In this document: in pieces, positions 1 to 5,463 of the stretch
How positions within the stretch are numbered: position 1 is the first letter of the stretch
Layout: the number at the start of each line of letters is the position of its first letter
From: Pseudomonadota bacterium
GTDB lineage: Bacteria > Pseudomonadota > Alphaproteobacteria > Rhizobiales > Methyloligellaceae
Assembly (NCBI GenBank): GCA_022567275.1
Contig: JADFHH010000145.1
Coordinates: 1-5,463 of the forward strand
Direction: 5' to 3'
DNA length: 5,463 nt
The notes under the pieces: generated by a model
The model's database searches: none
What the model was told of the DNA's origin: nothing
What the model saw: only the letters and a program-made list of their open reading frames with translations
Program-made: the position numbers and the translations under genes

Positions 1-886
1 CGCCCTTCATATCGCCCATGCCGGCCGACGGTTTGATGGAAATGCCGCCGGTGTCGAAGGTCACGCCCTTGCCGACGATGGCGACAGGCGCACCGCCCTT
101 GCGTCCCGCGCCGCGCCAGTTCATGACCGCCATTATTGTCGGCTTCGCACTCCCCTGCCCCACCGCCAGCAGCGCCTCCATGCCATGTTTTTTCAACGCC
201 TTCTCATCGACAAGCTGAACCTTGACGCCAAGCTTCTCGAGCCCCTTGAGGCGCGCGGCGAACTCCTTTGGTCCAAGAATATTGGCCGGCTCATTGACCA
301 GATCGCGGGCCAGATTGACCCCCTCTCCCAGCGCCTTGCGCGCGGCAAACGCGCGCCGGGCCGCGGCGGCATCGCTACATTGCAGGATTAGCCGGGCCAA
401 GCCCGTGTCCTTTGTGTCGCCGTCTTTATTATTTTTCGCGGATTTCGTCTTGTATTTATCGAAGCTGTAGCCCCGCAACATGGCCCCCAGCGCCATTTGT
501 GCGGCCTGCTCGCCGGTCGTGGCATGGGGCTTCTTCGGGGGTTCCAGCACCAGCGTCACCCTGGCGCCATCGAAGCTCGACAATTTGCTCCTGATGCCCC
601 CGCCCAGCTCCAACCAGTCCAGATCGCCATAGTCCTTTAACTTGCCCACACCCACTACCAGCAGCCGTGATAGTCCGAGCTTTTCCGGCACAAGAATATC
701 CAGGTAACTCTTCTTTTTTCCCTTGAATTTCCGCTGTTTAGCCGCGCGCGTGATCGCCCCGCCACTGGCCTTGTCCAGGGCTTTTCCGGCCGGTGAAAGG
801 GTTAGCCCCCGTTCGGCGAGAATGACAGCGACACCCTGCTTTACGGGCGCCAAACCGGCAAAGGAAATGGCTGTTATTTTGCTCAT
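1..886 (-). CDS. pepA: Leucyl aminopeptidase (M17 family), N-terminal 295 residues, 3' end cut by window edge
   Basis: PepA is a cytoplasmic two-metal (Zn/Mn) aminopeptidase that removes N-terminal residues from peptides; in some bacteria it also binds DNA. The minus-strand frame from ATG 886-884 is open with no stop to base 2, giving 295 codons of a family usually near 500. Residues about 1-140 fit the variable M17 N-terminal domain. The catalytic domain then begins, with LARDLVNEPANILGP (Asn198-Asn202 is NEPAN) and VGQGSAKP at 242-249. GKGVTFDTGGISIKPSAGM carries Lys273 and Asp278, matching the metal ligands Lys270 and Asp275 of E. coli PepA, and Lys285, matching catalytic Lys282. The next ligand (Asp293 in E. 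coli) should be residue 296; base 1 gives a G as its first base, consistent with Asp. The NTDAEGR motif lies outside the window. A good Shine-Dalgarno seven bases upstream supports the start. The gene is divergent from lptF. Identification is firm. Confidence 0.95.
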   Translation of the reverse strand, partial: MSKITAISFAGLAPVKQGVAVILAERGLTLSPAGKALDKASGGAITRAAKQRKFKGKKKSYLDILVPEKLGLSRLLVVGVGKLKDYGDLDWLELGGGIRSKLSSFDGARVTLVLEPPKKPHATTGEQAAQMALGAMLRGYSFDKYKTKSAKNNKDGDTKDTGLARLILQCSDAAAARRAFAARKALGEGVNLARDLVNEPANILGPKEFAARLKGLEKLGVKVQLVDEKALKKHGMEALLAVGQGSAKPTIMAVMNWRGAGRKGGAPVAIVGKGVTFDTGGISIKPSAGMGDMKG

Positions 887-893
887 AAGGCTG

Positions 894-900
894 TCCTTTT
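894..900 (-). promoter_or_regulatory. Ribosome binding site of pepA
   Basis: Read on the minus strand this is AAAAGGA, followed by seven bases (CAGCCTT) and then the ATG at 886-884. Motif and spacing are near ideal and fix the pepA start. Confidence 0.75.
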
Positions 901-939
901 GGCGTCAATCCGATTGCCGCCGAAATGCATTCGTCATTG

Positions 940-957
940 TTGCGCGAACAGGCGCAA
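940..957. repeat. Perfect 6-bp inverted repeat in the pepA leader
   Basis: TTGCGC (940-945) and GCGCAA (952-957) are exact reverse complements separated by GAACAG. A transcript from the candidate pepA promoter could fold this as a GC-rich hairpin at its 5' end. On DNA it could equally be a dyad operator. There is no U-tract on either side, so it does not look like a terminator. Confidence 0.45.
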
Positions 958-999
958 ACCGGGGGTATTAAATCGTGTCTCCCGCGAACGCAAGCCGGG
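944..999. repeat. Imperfect direct repeat, two copies 40 bp apart
   Basis: Copy one is 944-963 and copy two is 984-999. Both begin GCGAAC. Copy one then has AGGC, which is absent from copy two. They continue GCAAACCGGG and GCAAGCCGGG respectively, so 15 of 16 aligned bases match apart from the 4-base gap. The 40-bp offset is close to four helical turns. Copy one overlaps the TTGCGC dyad at 940-957. Whether this is a paired protein site or a decayed duplication cannot be told from one sequence. Confidence 0.45.
967..993 (-). promoter_or_regulatory. Weak candidate promoter for pepA
   Basis: On the minus strand TTGCGT (988-993) is followed after 15 bases by TTTAAT (967-972). The -10-like hexamer matches TATAAT at five of six positions. 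The -35-like hexamer is poor and the spacer is shorter than the usual 16-18. It would start a transcript near 958-961, with a leader of about 75 bases. This is inference from motif only, and other starts in the intergenic region are possible. Confidence 0.2.
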
Positions 1000-1020
1000 T
1001 TGGATTTTGCCGAATTTCCG

Positions 1021-1034
1021 CCATGTTGGCATGG
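1021..1034. repeat. Perfect 5-bp inverted repeat CCATG-N4-CATGG
   Basis: CCATG (1021-1025) and CATGG (1030-1034) are exact reverse complements around TTGG. It lies about 27 bases upstream of the candidate lptF -35 hexamer, a place where an activator or repressor could bind. A 5-bp dyad can occur by chance, so the regulatory reading is a guess. Confidence 0.25.
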
Positions 1035-1053
1035 TGAAAATATCAATCACAGC

Positions 1054-1066
1054 ATGCAGATTGCAT
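1054..1066. repeat. Perfect 5-bp inverted repeat ATGCA-N3-TGCAT overlapping the lptF -35 region
   Basis: ATGCA (1054-1058) and TGCAT (1062-1066) are exact reverse complements around GAT. The right arm falls inside the candidate -35 hexamer TTGCAT (1061-1066), so a protein bound here would compete with RNA polymerase. A related palindrome, ATGCAT, occurs at 925-930 near pepA. No known regulator is recognised from the motif. Confidence 0.3.
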
Positions 1067-1090
1067 CCTGGACCGTACGAATCAAATAAT
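1061..1090 (+). promoter_or_regulatory. Candidate sigma-70-type promoter for the lptF-lptG-lptD operon
   Basis: TTGCAT (1061-1066) is followed by an 18-base spacer and AATAAT (1085-1090). The -10 matches TATAAT at five of six positions; the -35 keeps only the TTG core. The expected start would be near 1096-1098, giving a leader of about 34 bases before the lptF ATG. It is the best plus-strand candidate I can find by eye in the intergenic region, and it would serve all three lpt genes. Confidence 0.35.
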
Positions 1091-1109
1091 CCGTGCGGCG
1101 CCGGCAGAC

Positions 1110-1115
1110 GGGGAG
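1110..1115 (+). promoter_or_regulatory. Distant ribosome binding site of lptF
   Basis: GGGGAG lies 15 bases upstream of the lptF ATG, longer than the usual 5-10. A weaker GAG at 1119-1121 is better spaced. No alternative in-frame start codon lies between this motif and 1131, and the protein from 1131 begins like other LptF proteins, so the start stands despite the spacing. Initiation may be modest. Confidence 0.4.
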
Positions 1116-1130
1116 CGTGAGCAGTCTAAC

Positions 1131-2336
1131 ATGGACATCTTTGGCCGATATCTGTTTCGCCAGCTCGCGGGGAGCTTCTTGCTGATTCTCGTGACGCTGA
1201 CGGTCATCCTGTGGCTCGCCAGCGCGCGAAGTCGGCTCAACCTGATAACAGCGCATGGCCAGACCGTCGTCATCCTGCTGAAGGTGATCACCCTCACCAT
1301 GCCCGCTCTTCTGGGAATTATCGCGCCACTGGCATTGCTGGTGGCCTGTATTTTCACGCTCGACCGGTTCAATAGCGACAGCGAAATTATTGTCATGTCG
1401 GCGTCCGGCGCGCGCATCTGGCGTTTTGCCACACCCTGCATTGTTCTGGCCGGTATGCTCTCCCTGTGTCTGCTGGTCTTCTCTCTTGTCCTGATACCGG
1501 CCTGCAAACGTCAGTTGCATGCCTACATCAACCAGGTTCGCACCGATTTGATCGCCCAGGTACTTCAGCCCGGGCGTTTTACCAGTCCGGAATCCGGGCT
1601 CACCTTTCACATCCGCGACCGTGCACCCAATGGCGATCTGCTTGGTCTGATAATCAACGATTCGCGCGCGAAAGACAGGACAATGACTTACCTGGCGAAC
1701 CGGGCCCGGATCGTGTCCAGCGACAACGGTTCTTATCTTATCATGAAAGACGGGCACATTCAGCGTCAGGAGAGAGCAAAGAAGGATCAGGGCGTCCAGA
1801 TCGTCTCCTTCGAGCAATATATCTTCGACATCACGCAATATGGACCCAAATCCGGGGACAGAACCCTGAGTTGGGGCGAGCTTGGTGTGTGGGAACTGAT
1901 CAACCTCGACCCCGGCAGTGAGATGTACAAGCGCAATCCCGGCCGCGCCAGGGCCGAGCTTCATGAGCGTTTTGCGTCAACGATATACCCTCTCGTCTAC
2001 ATCATGATCGTGATCAATTTTTTAGGTCATCCACGCACCGTTCGCGAAAACCGGTGGGGGGCTATTGTCATGGTGATTGGTATCGCGATTTTGCTGCGCG
2101 CGGGGGGGGTCACCGCCATGAATTTAATGAAAACATACCCCTCGGCCATCGCCTTGGTATATGGTATCCCAATAGGTACGATTATCATTGCAGCTTTTAC
2201 AGCGCACGTTAGAATGGCATCATACGCACGGCTTCGAATCAATCGGAATGCTCTAACTAAGCTTCAGATATTCAACAATAAAATGTTAGCCGTGTTGGGG
2301 GTTAAAACTGATCAAAACGGCGGACGCGTGGGATGA
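1131..2336 (+). CDS. lptF: LPS export ABC transporter permease LptF
   Basis: LptF is one of the two permeases of the inner-membrane LptB2FG transporter, which uses ATP hydrolysis by LptB to extract LPS and pass it to LptC and LptA. The 401-residue product starts MDIFGRYLFRQLAGSF, the usual LptF opening. Hydrophobic segments fall near 12-30, 48-77 and 101-124, then a soluble periplasmic domain (about 125-283, the jelly-roll region), then three more near 284-300, 309-331 and 336-358. The FNSDSEIIVMSASG stretch (80-93) is the cytoplasmic coupling-helix region that contacts LptB; Glu85 appears to match the coupling glutamate of E. coli LptF. RAELHERF (274-281) precedes the fourth helix, as is typical. 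A cytoplasmic tail of about 42 residues makes the protein longer than E. coli LptF (366). Its last four bases overlap lptG. An eight-G run sits at 2102-2109, and the 3' end is AT-rich. Confidence 0.95.
   Translation: MDIFGRYLFRQLAGSFLLILVTLTVILWLASARSRLNLITAHGQTVVILLKVITLTMPALLGIIAPLALLVACIFTLDRFNSDSEIIVMSASGARIWRFATPCIVLAGMLSLCLLVFSLVLIPACKRQLHAYINQVRTDLIAQVLQPGRFTSPESGLTFHIRDRAPNGDLLGLIINDSRAKDRTMTYLANRARIVSSDNGSYLIMKDGHIQRQERAKKDQGVQIVSFEQYIFDITQYGPKSGDRTLSWGELGVWELINLDPGSEMYKRNPGRARAELHERFASTIYPLVYIMIVINFLGHPRTVRENRWGAIVMVIGIAILLRAGGVTAMNLMKTYPSAIALVYGIPIGTIIIAAFTAHVRMASYARLRINRNALTKLQIFNNKMLAVLGVKTDQNGGRVG
2102..2109 (+). repeat. Homopolymer run of eight G inside lptF
   Basis: The run encodes the end of Ala324, Gly325, Gly326 and the start of Val327 in the fifth membrane segment. 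The frame is intact: downstream sequence still reads as a normal LptF sixth helix. A six-G run sits 40 bases upstream (2056-2061). Such tracts are slippage-prone in replication and a common place for sequencing indels. Confidence 0.9.
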
Positions 2337-3433
2337 CCACTGTCGGTACCATTGCGCGCTACGTTTCGTGGCGTTTTATGTTGGCCATTTCCGGCGCAAC
2401 CGCGCTGTGCGTGGCGCTGATATTTTTTGCCGACATGCTCGACTTGCTGCGCCGTTCGGAGAACGTCGGCGGCAGTTCCATTGCCGCCTCCACACTGGCC
2501 TCAATCGCGCTGTTACGGCTGCCTGCAAGATCGGAAGTTATTATTCCCTTCACGGTGCTGATCGGGTCGATCGGAGCCTTCCTCGTGCTCAGCCGGAAAT
2601 CGGAACTTGTCGTGATGCGGGCGGCCGGCATGTCTGCATGGCAATTTATTCTGCCCGGCGTATTTGTCGCCATCACGCTCGGCGTTTTCATGGTCACCGT
2701 TTACAATCCGCTTTCCGCCAGGGCGCGCCTGGCGTCGGAACATCTTTACGCCAAAGTCTTTGATAAAAAAGCTTCATTACTGGGCACCGGCAACGTCGGC
2801 GCCTGGTTGCGTCAGGACGGGATGGACGGGCAGTCGGTCATGCATGCCAGGGTTGTCAGCAACCGGGGAATGTCGCTGCGCGGCGTGAGCGTTTGGCAAT
2901 TTGATAGCGGTAAAAATTTCTTCGAACGGATCGAGGCGAAATCGGCCGATTTGAAGAAAGGCTATTGGCTGCTCAAACAGCTAACCATTAGTGCGGCGGG
3001 CCGCGAAACTGTTTTTCATGACCGGTATCTGTTGAGCACGCACCTGACACCGACCCACGTTAATGACAGCCTCGGGTCTGTCTTGTCCCTGTCATTCTGG
3101 GAGTTGCCAGCCTTCATCGAACTTGCGGACAAGGCGGGCTTGCCCGCCACGCGGCACAAGCTGCATTACCAGATGCTGCTTTCATTGCCGATGCTGTTGG
3201 CGGTCATGGTCCTGCTGGCGGCCACCTGCACGCTGCAATCATTCCGGTTCGGCAATATTCAAACCATGGCCATTGCAGCCCTGGGATCAGGCTTTTTGTT
3301 TTTCCTGTTACGTGAGGTTTCCCGGAATATCGGAAATTCAGGGTTGGCCGCGCCGGAGGTCGCAGCGTGGGCCCCTGTGGCGATTGGCGCCTTGCTTACA
3401 ATCACTGTGCTGCTGCATCGGGAGGACGGATAA
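2333..3433 (+). CDS. lptG: LPS export ABC transporter permease LptG
   Basis: LptG is the partner permease of LptF; the two form the LPS cavity and lateral gates of LptB2FG in the inner membrane. The product is 366 residues, close to the usual 360. Hydrophobic segments lie near 14-35, 57-87, 102-124, 281-301, 309-329 and 344-361, with a periplasmic domain at about 125-280. SRKSELVVMRAAGMSAW (87-103) is the conserved cytoplasmic coupling-helix segment; Glu91 appears to match the coupling Glu88 of E. coli LptG. LSFWELPAFIELADKAGLPA followed by HKLHYQMLLSLPML, leading into helix four, is strongly characteristic of LptG. The start ATG overlaps the lptF stop as ATGA and has no strong Shine-Dalgarno of its own, which points to translational coupling and balanced LptF:LptG output. 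Confidence 0.95.
   Translation: MTTVGTIARYVSWRFMLAISGATALCVALIFFADMLDLLRRSENVGGSSIAASTLASIALLRLPARSEVIIPFTVLIGSIGAFLVLSRKSELVVMRAAGMSAWQFILPGVFVAITLGVFMVTVYNPLSARARLASEHLYAKVFDKKASLLGTGNVGAWLRQDGMDGQSVMHARVVSNRGMSLRGVSVWQFDSGKNFFERIEAKSADLKKGYWLLKQLTISAAGRETVFHDRYLLSTHLTPTHVNDSLGSVLSLSFWELPAFIELADKAGLPATRHKLHYQMLLSLPMLLAVMVLLAATCTLQSFRFGNIQTMAIAALGSGFLFFLLREVSRNIGNSGLAAPEVAAWAPVAIGALLTITVLLHREDG
3421..3426 (+). promoter_or_regulatory. Ribosome binding site of lptD, inside the end of lptG
   Basis: GGAGGA lies in the last codons of lptG (Arg363, Glu364, Asp365). It is 10 bases before an in-frame GTG at 3437 and 13 bases before the ATG at 3440. Spacing slightly favours GTG; codon preference favours ATG. 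The two proteins differ by one residue. Confidence 0.6.
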
Positions 3434-3439
3434 CTCGTG

Positions 3440-5463
3440 ATGCGGCCCAGGCACATACATCGCGATGCGACCCGGGCGATGACCCCCGCCCGGCCTGCGC
3501 ACGCATGTACCTGGAACCGGCCGGCGGCGATAGCCGCTGGTCTGGTTCTCGGGATATTGGTTGCGCCGCTCCCCGCGATGCTGCCAAGCGCTGCATTGGC
3601 GCAATCCCAGTTCGACATTTCACCCAAAAAGGCCAATCCGGATCTGCCCATGCTGATGCAGGCCGATCAGTTGATCTATGACAACCGGAATAACCGGGTG
3701 ATCGCGAAAGGGAATGTCGAGATTTACTACAACAAATATGTGTTGCAGGCCGACAAGATCATTTATGACCGCGGCAACAACCTTTTGCAGGCGGAAGGGA
3801 ATGTCCGGATCAAGGAGCCCAACGGCGCGCTCATCAGCACCAACCGGATTACGCTAACCGACGATTTCCGCGATGGTTTCATCCAGTCACTGAAAATTGT
3901 AACCGCGCAGGACGAACGCATCGCCGCGGCCCGGGCGGTGCGCATAAAAGGTGAAACGACCATCTTTGAAAGGGCCGTCTATACACCGTGCAAGCCATGT
4001 GAGGATAACCCGGAAAAGGCTCCGTCCTGGCGGATCAAGGCCAAGAAAATCATCCACAACAAAACCGAGGCAACGATCGAGTACAGGAATGCGACACTCG
4101 AGATGTTTGGCGTGCCCGTTCTCAAGGTGCCCTATTTCAAGCATGCCGACCCAACCATCAAGCGTAAAACGGGCTTGATGATTCCGCGCATCGGTAGTTC
4201 GGGCGATCTCGGCTTGACCATCGAGACCCCTTATTTTATCGCCCTTGCACCGAATTACGATTTCACCTTCTCGCCCGTCTTCACAACAAAACGCGGCGTG
4301 CTGCTGAAGGGAAACTGGCGGCACCGCACGAGAAATGGCCGCTACGAGATCAACCTTGCCGGCATTGACCAGACCAGCAAAAAGACAGCATTTCCCACCA
4401 GCAGCCGTAATTTCCGCGGTTCAATCGATTCCAAGGGTCATTTCAACCGCAATCAATATTGGAGTTGGGGCTGGGATGTAACCACGGAATCAGATGATAC
4501 GTTCCGCCGCTTTTACGACATTGACGATGTGTTGAACACGGATCGCATCTCCCAGGTTTACCTCACGGGACAACGCGACCGGAACTATTTTGATATCCGG
4601 GCCTATCATTTCGGCGGGCTGCTATTCAGCGACACCCCGGTTTCCGAAACCCGGGTCTATCCTGTTATCGATCACAACTACATCTTCTCCGACCCGGTCC
4701 TGGGCGGTGAGTTGAGCCTGGACACAAATGTTGTGAGCCTCACGCGTGACGGCGGCGCCGACACATCGAGGCTTATCGCCAAAGTCAAATGGCGCAAGCA
4801 ATTTATCGACCAGCGCGGTCAGATATTGACGCCATTCTTCAGCGCGCGCGGCGATATATACAACGTTTCGAAGCTGTTCGTGGACCCGGTCACGGGCACA
4901 GTGTTTGCCGGCGGGAATACGACCCGAGGCATGGTGACGGGCGGCTTGGAGTACCGCTACCCATTCGTCACGCACACGCCGAATGCGGCCCATATCGTAG
5001 AACCCATTGCCCAGATTATTGCGCGGCCCAACCCTCGTAACCAGCTCAAAGTTCCCAATGAAGACGCCCGCAGTCTCGTCTTCGACGATACGCTGCTGTT
5101 CGATATCGACAAATTCTCCGGCGATGACCGGATTGAAGGCGGCACACGCGTAAATGTCGGCGTTCGTTACACCCTGCAGCGCTACAATGGCGGCTATGTC
5201 CGCGCCGTCGTGGGGCAAAGTTATCAAATCGCGGGCGACAACCCATTCCCGGCGGCGAGCGGTCTTGAGAGCCGCTCATCGGATATCGTTGCCGGGCTCT
5301 ATTTCCAGCCGATGCAATATTTACAATTCATTGGTCAGGGCCGCTTTGACAAGAATGACCTCAGCCTGAAGCGAACGGATATCGGAGCATCCGTCAATTA
5401 TGGCCCGGTCACGAATAGCATCATTTACGCTAGCCTCGACGCGCAAGCGGGGCCCGGCATCGC
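3440..5463 (+). CDS. lptD: Outer-membrane LPS assembly protein LptD, C-terminal end cut by window edge
   Basis: LptD (formerly Imp/OstA) is the outer-membrane barrel that, plugged by LptE, receives LPS from the periplasmic LptA bridge and places it in the outer leaflet. The window shows 674 codons without a stop. The N-terminus is an Arg/His-rich stretch, then a hydrophobic core (about 29-50) and AALA-QSQ, so signal peptidase I should cut after Ala54. Residues 73-155 form an LptA-like jelly-roll with two similar units, ADQLIYDNRNN...AKGNVEI (75-95) and ADKIIYDRGNN...AEGNVRI (104-124). The segment after Cys184 and Cys187 (TPCKPC) includes FGVPVLKVPYFKHADP and KTGLMIPRIG (219-251) leading into the barrel. 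HIVEPIAQIIARPN (518-531) and NEDARSLVFDDTLLFD (540-555) match the family. The last barrel strands lie beyond the window. An internal Met14 (3479) would shorten the signal peptide but lacks a good ribosome binding site. It follows lptG by 6 bases. Confidence 0.93.
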   Translation, partial: MRPRHIHRDATRAMTPARPAHACTWNRPAAIAAGLVLGILVAPLPAMLPSAALAQSQFDISPKKANPDLPMLMQADQLIYDNRNNRVIAKGNVEIYYNKYVLQADKIIYDRGNNLLQAEGNVRIKEPNGALISTNRITLTDDFRDGFIQSLKIVTAQDERIAAARAVRIKGETTIFERAVYTPCKPCEDNPEKAPSWRIKAKKIIHNKTEATIEYRNATLEMFGVPVLKVPYFKHADPTIKRKTGLMIPRIGSSGDLGLTIETPYFIALAPNYDFTFSPVFTTKRGVLLKGNWRHRTRNGRYEINLAGIDQTSKKTAFPTSSRNFRGSIDSKGHFNRNQYWSWGWDVTTESDDTFRRFYDIDDVLNTDRISQVYLTGQRDRNYFDIRAYHFGGLLFSDTPVSETRVYPVIDHNYIFSDPVLGGELSLDTNVVSLTRDGGADTSRLIAKVKWRKQFIDQRGQILTPFFSARGDIYNVSKLFVDPVTGTVFAGGNTTRGMVTGGLEYRYPFVTHTPNAAHIVEPIAQIIARPNPRNQLKVPNEDARSLVFDDTLLFDIDKFSGDDRIEGGTRVNVGVRYTLQRYNGGYVRAVVGQSYQIAGDNPFPAASGLESRSSDIVAGLYFQPMQYLQFIGQGRFDKNDLSLKRTDIGASVNYGPVTNSIIYASLDAQAGPGI

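Larger units (their letters stand above)
887..1130. other. Divergent intergenic region between pepA and lptF
   Basis: These 244 bases separate the two divergent start codons and must hold the promoters for both transcripts. They contain the pepA ribosome binding site, a weak minus-strand promoter candidate, an imperfect direct repeat, three short dyads (940-957, 1021-1034, 1054-1066), a better plus-strand promoter candidate and the lptF leader. I see no tRNA, small protein gene with a credible start and Shine-Dalgarno, or terminator in it. Confidence 0.8.

Noticed and set aside
940..957. Possible intrinsic terminator between pepA and lptF
   Set aside because: The hairpin has no following T-run on either strand, and the flanking genes are divergent, so no transcript should end here.
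738..1046. Minus-strand open frame (102 codons) overlapping the pepA start and intergenic region
   Set aside because: It is out of frame with pepA, which has a good ribosome binding site and a clear M17 product. The translated Cys/Arg-rich sequence looks non-coding.
899..1120. Plus-strand 73-codon open frame in the intergenic region
   Set aside because: It covers the proposed promoter and leader of lptF, has no Shine-Dalgarno, and its product is Arg/Pro/Cys-rich without recognisable features.
1047..1964. Long minus-strand open frame (305 codons) opposite lptF and its leader
   Set aside because: It lies antisense to a clearly recognisable lptF. Its product is rich in Gln, Asp, Arg and Gly with no recognisable domain, as expected from the complement of a GC-rich membrane protein gene. 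It would also span the lpt promoter region.
3434..3439. Separate lptD promoter or terminator in the lptG-lptD gap
   Set aside because: Only six bases separate the genes, the ribosome binding site lies inside lptG, and I see no clear promoter motif in the end of lptG.
3887..4324. Minus-strand open frame (145 codons) opposite lptD
   Set aside because: It lies antisense to the conserved LptD segment containing TPCKPC and VPYFKHADP. Low-complexity shadow with no independent support.
4622..5227. Minus-strand open frame (201 codons) opposite lptD
   Set aside because: It is a shadow of the lptD barrel region. The product resembles no family I know, and the plus-strand frame is convincingly LptD.
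1..5463. An undescribed defence, mobile or biosynthetic system
   Set aside because: All four long genes belong to well-known families in an order familiar from alphaproteobacteria. No transposase, integrase, repeat array or orphan gene is present.

Overview
This window reads as a conserved chromosomal locus from an alphaproteobacterium. It carries the 5' part of a leucyl aminopeptidase gene (pepA) on the minus strand. Divergent to it, on the plus strand, is a lipopolysaccharide-transport operon, lptF-lptG-lptD. The alphaproteobacterial assignment rests on this divergent pepA / lptF-lptG-lptD order, on the style of the LptD protein (a CxxC pair before the barrel and the NEDARSLVFDDTLLFD block), and on a fairly GC-rich coding background (59% by hand count over 2341-2520). 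I cannot name a genus.

Layout: 1-886 is pepA, read leftwards and cut by the window edge just before its second metal-ligand aspartate. 887-1130 is a 244-bp divergent intergenic region with candidate promoters, an imperfect direct repeat and three short dyads. 1131-2336 is lptF, 2333-3433 is lptG (ATGA overlap with lptF), and 3440-5463 is lptD. LptD starts 6 bases after the lptG stop and runs off the right edge, missing its last barrel strands. There is no room for a terminator or separate promoter between the three lpt genes, so they should be co-transcribed and translationally coupled.

How the genes work together: LptF and LptG form the two transmembrane half-channels of the LptB2FG ABC transporter. 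That transporter extracts LPS from the inner membrane and pushes it along the periplasmic LptC/LptA bridge to LptD, the outer-membrane barrel that (with LptE) inserts LPS in the outer leaflet. LptB, LptC, LptA and LptE are not in this window. PepA is a cytoplasmic M17 peptidase with no mechanistic link to LPS export; it is a positional neighbour that shares the divergent promoter region.

I found no mobile element, CRISPR array, RNA gene or undescribed system. The points worth a second look are modest: the repeat-rich intergenic region, a G8 tract inside lptF, an AT-rich 3' end of lptF, and the cysteine pattern and ambiguous start of LptD.
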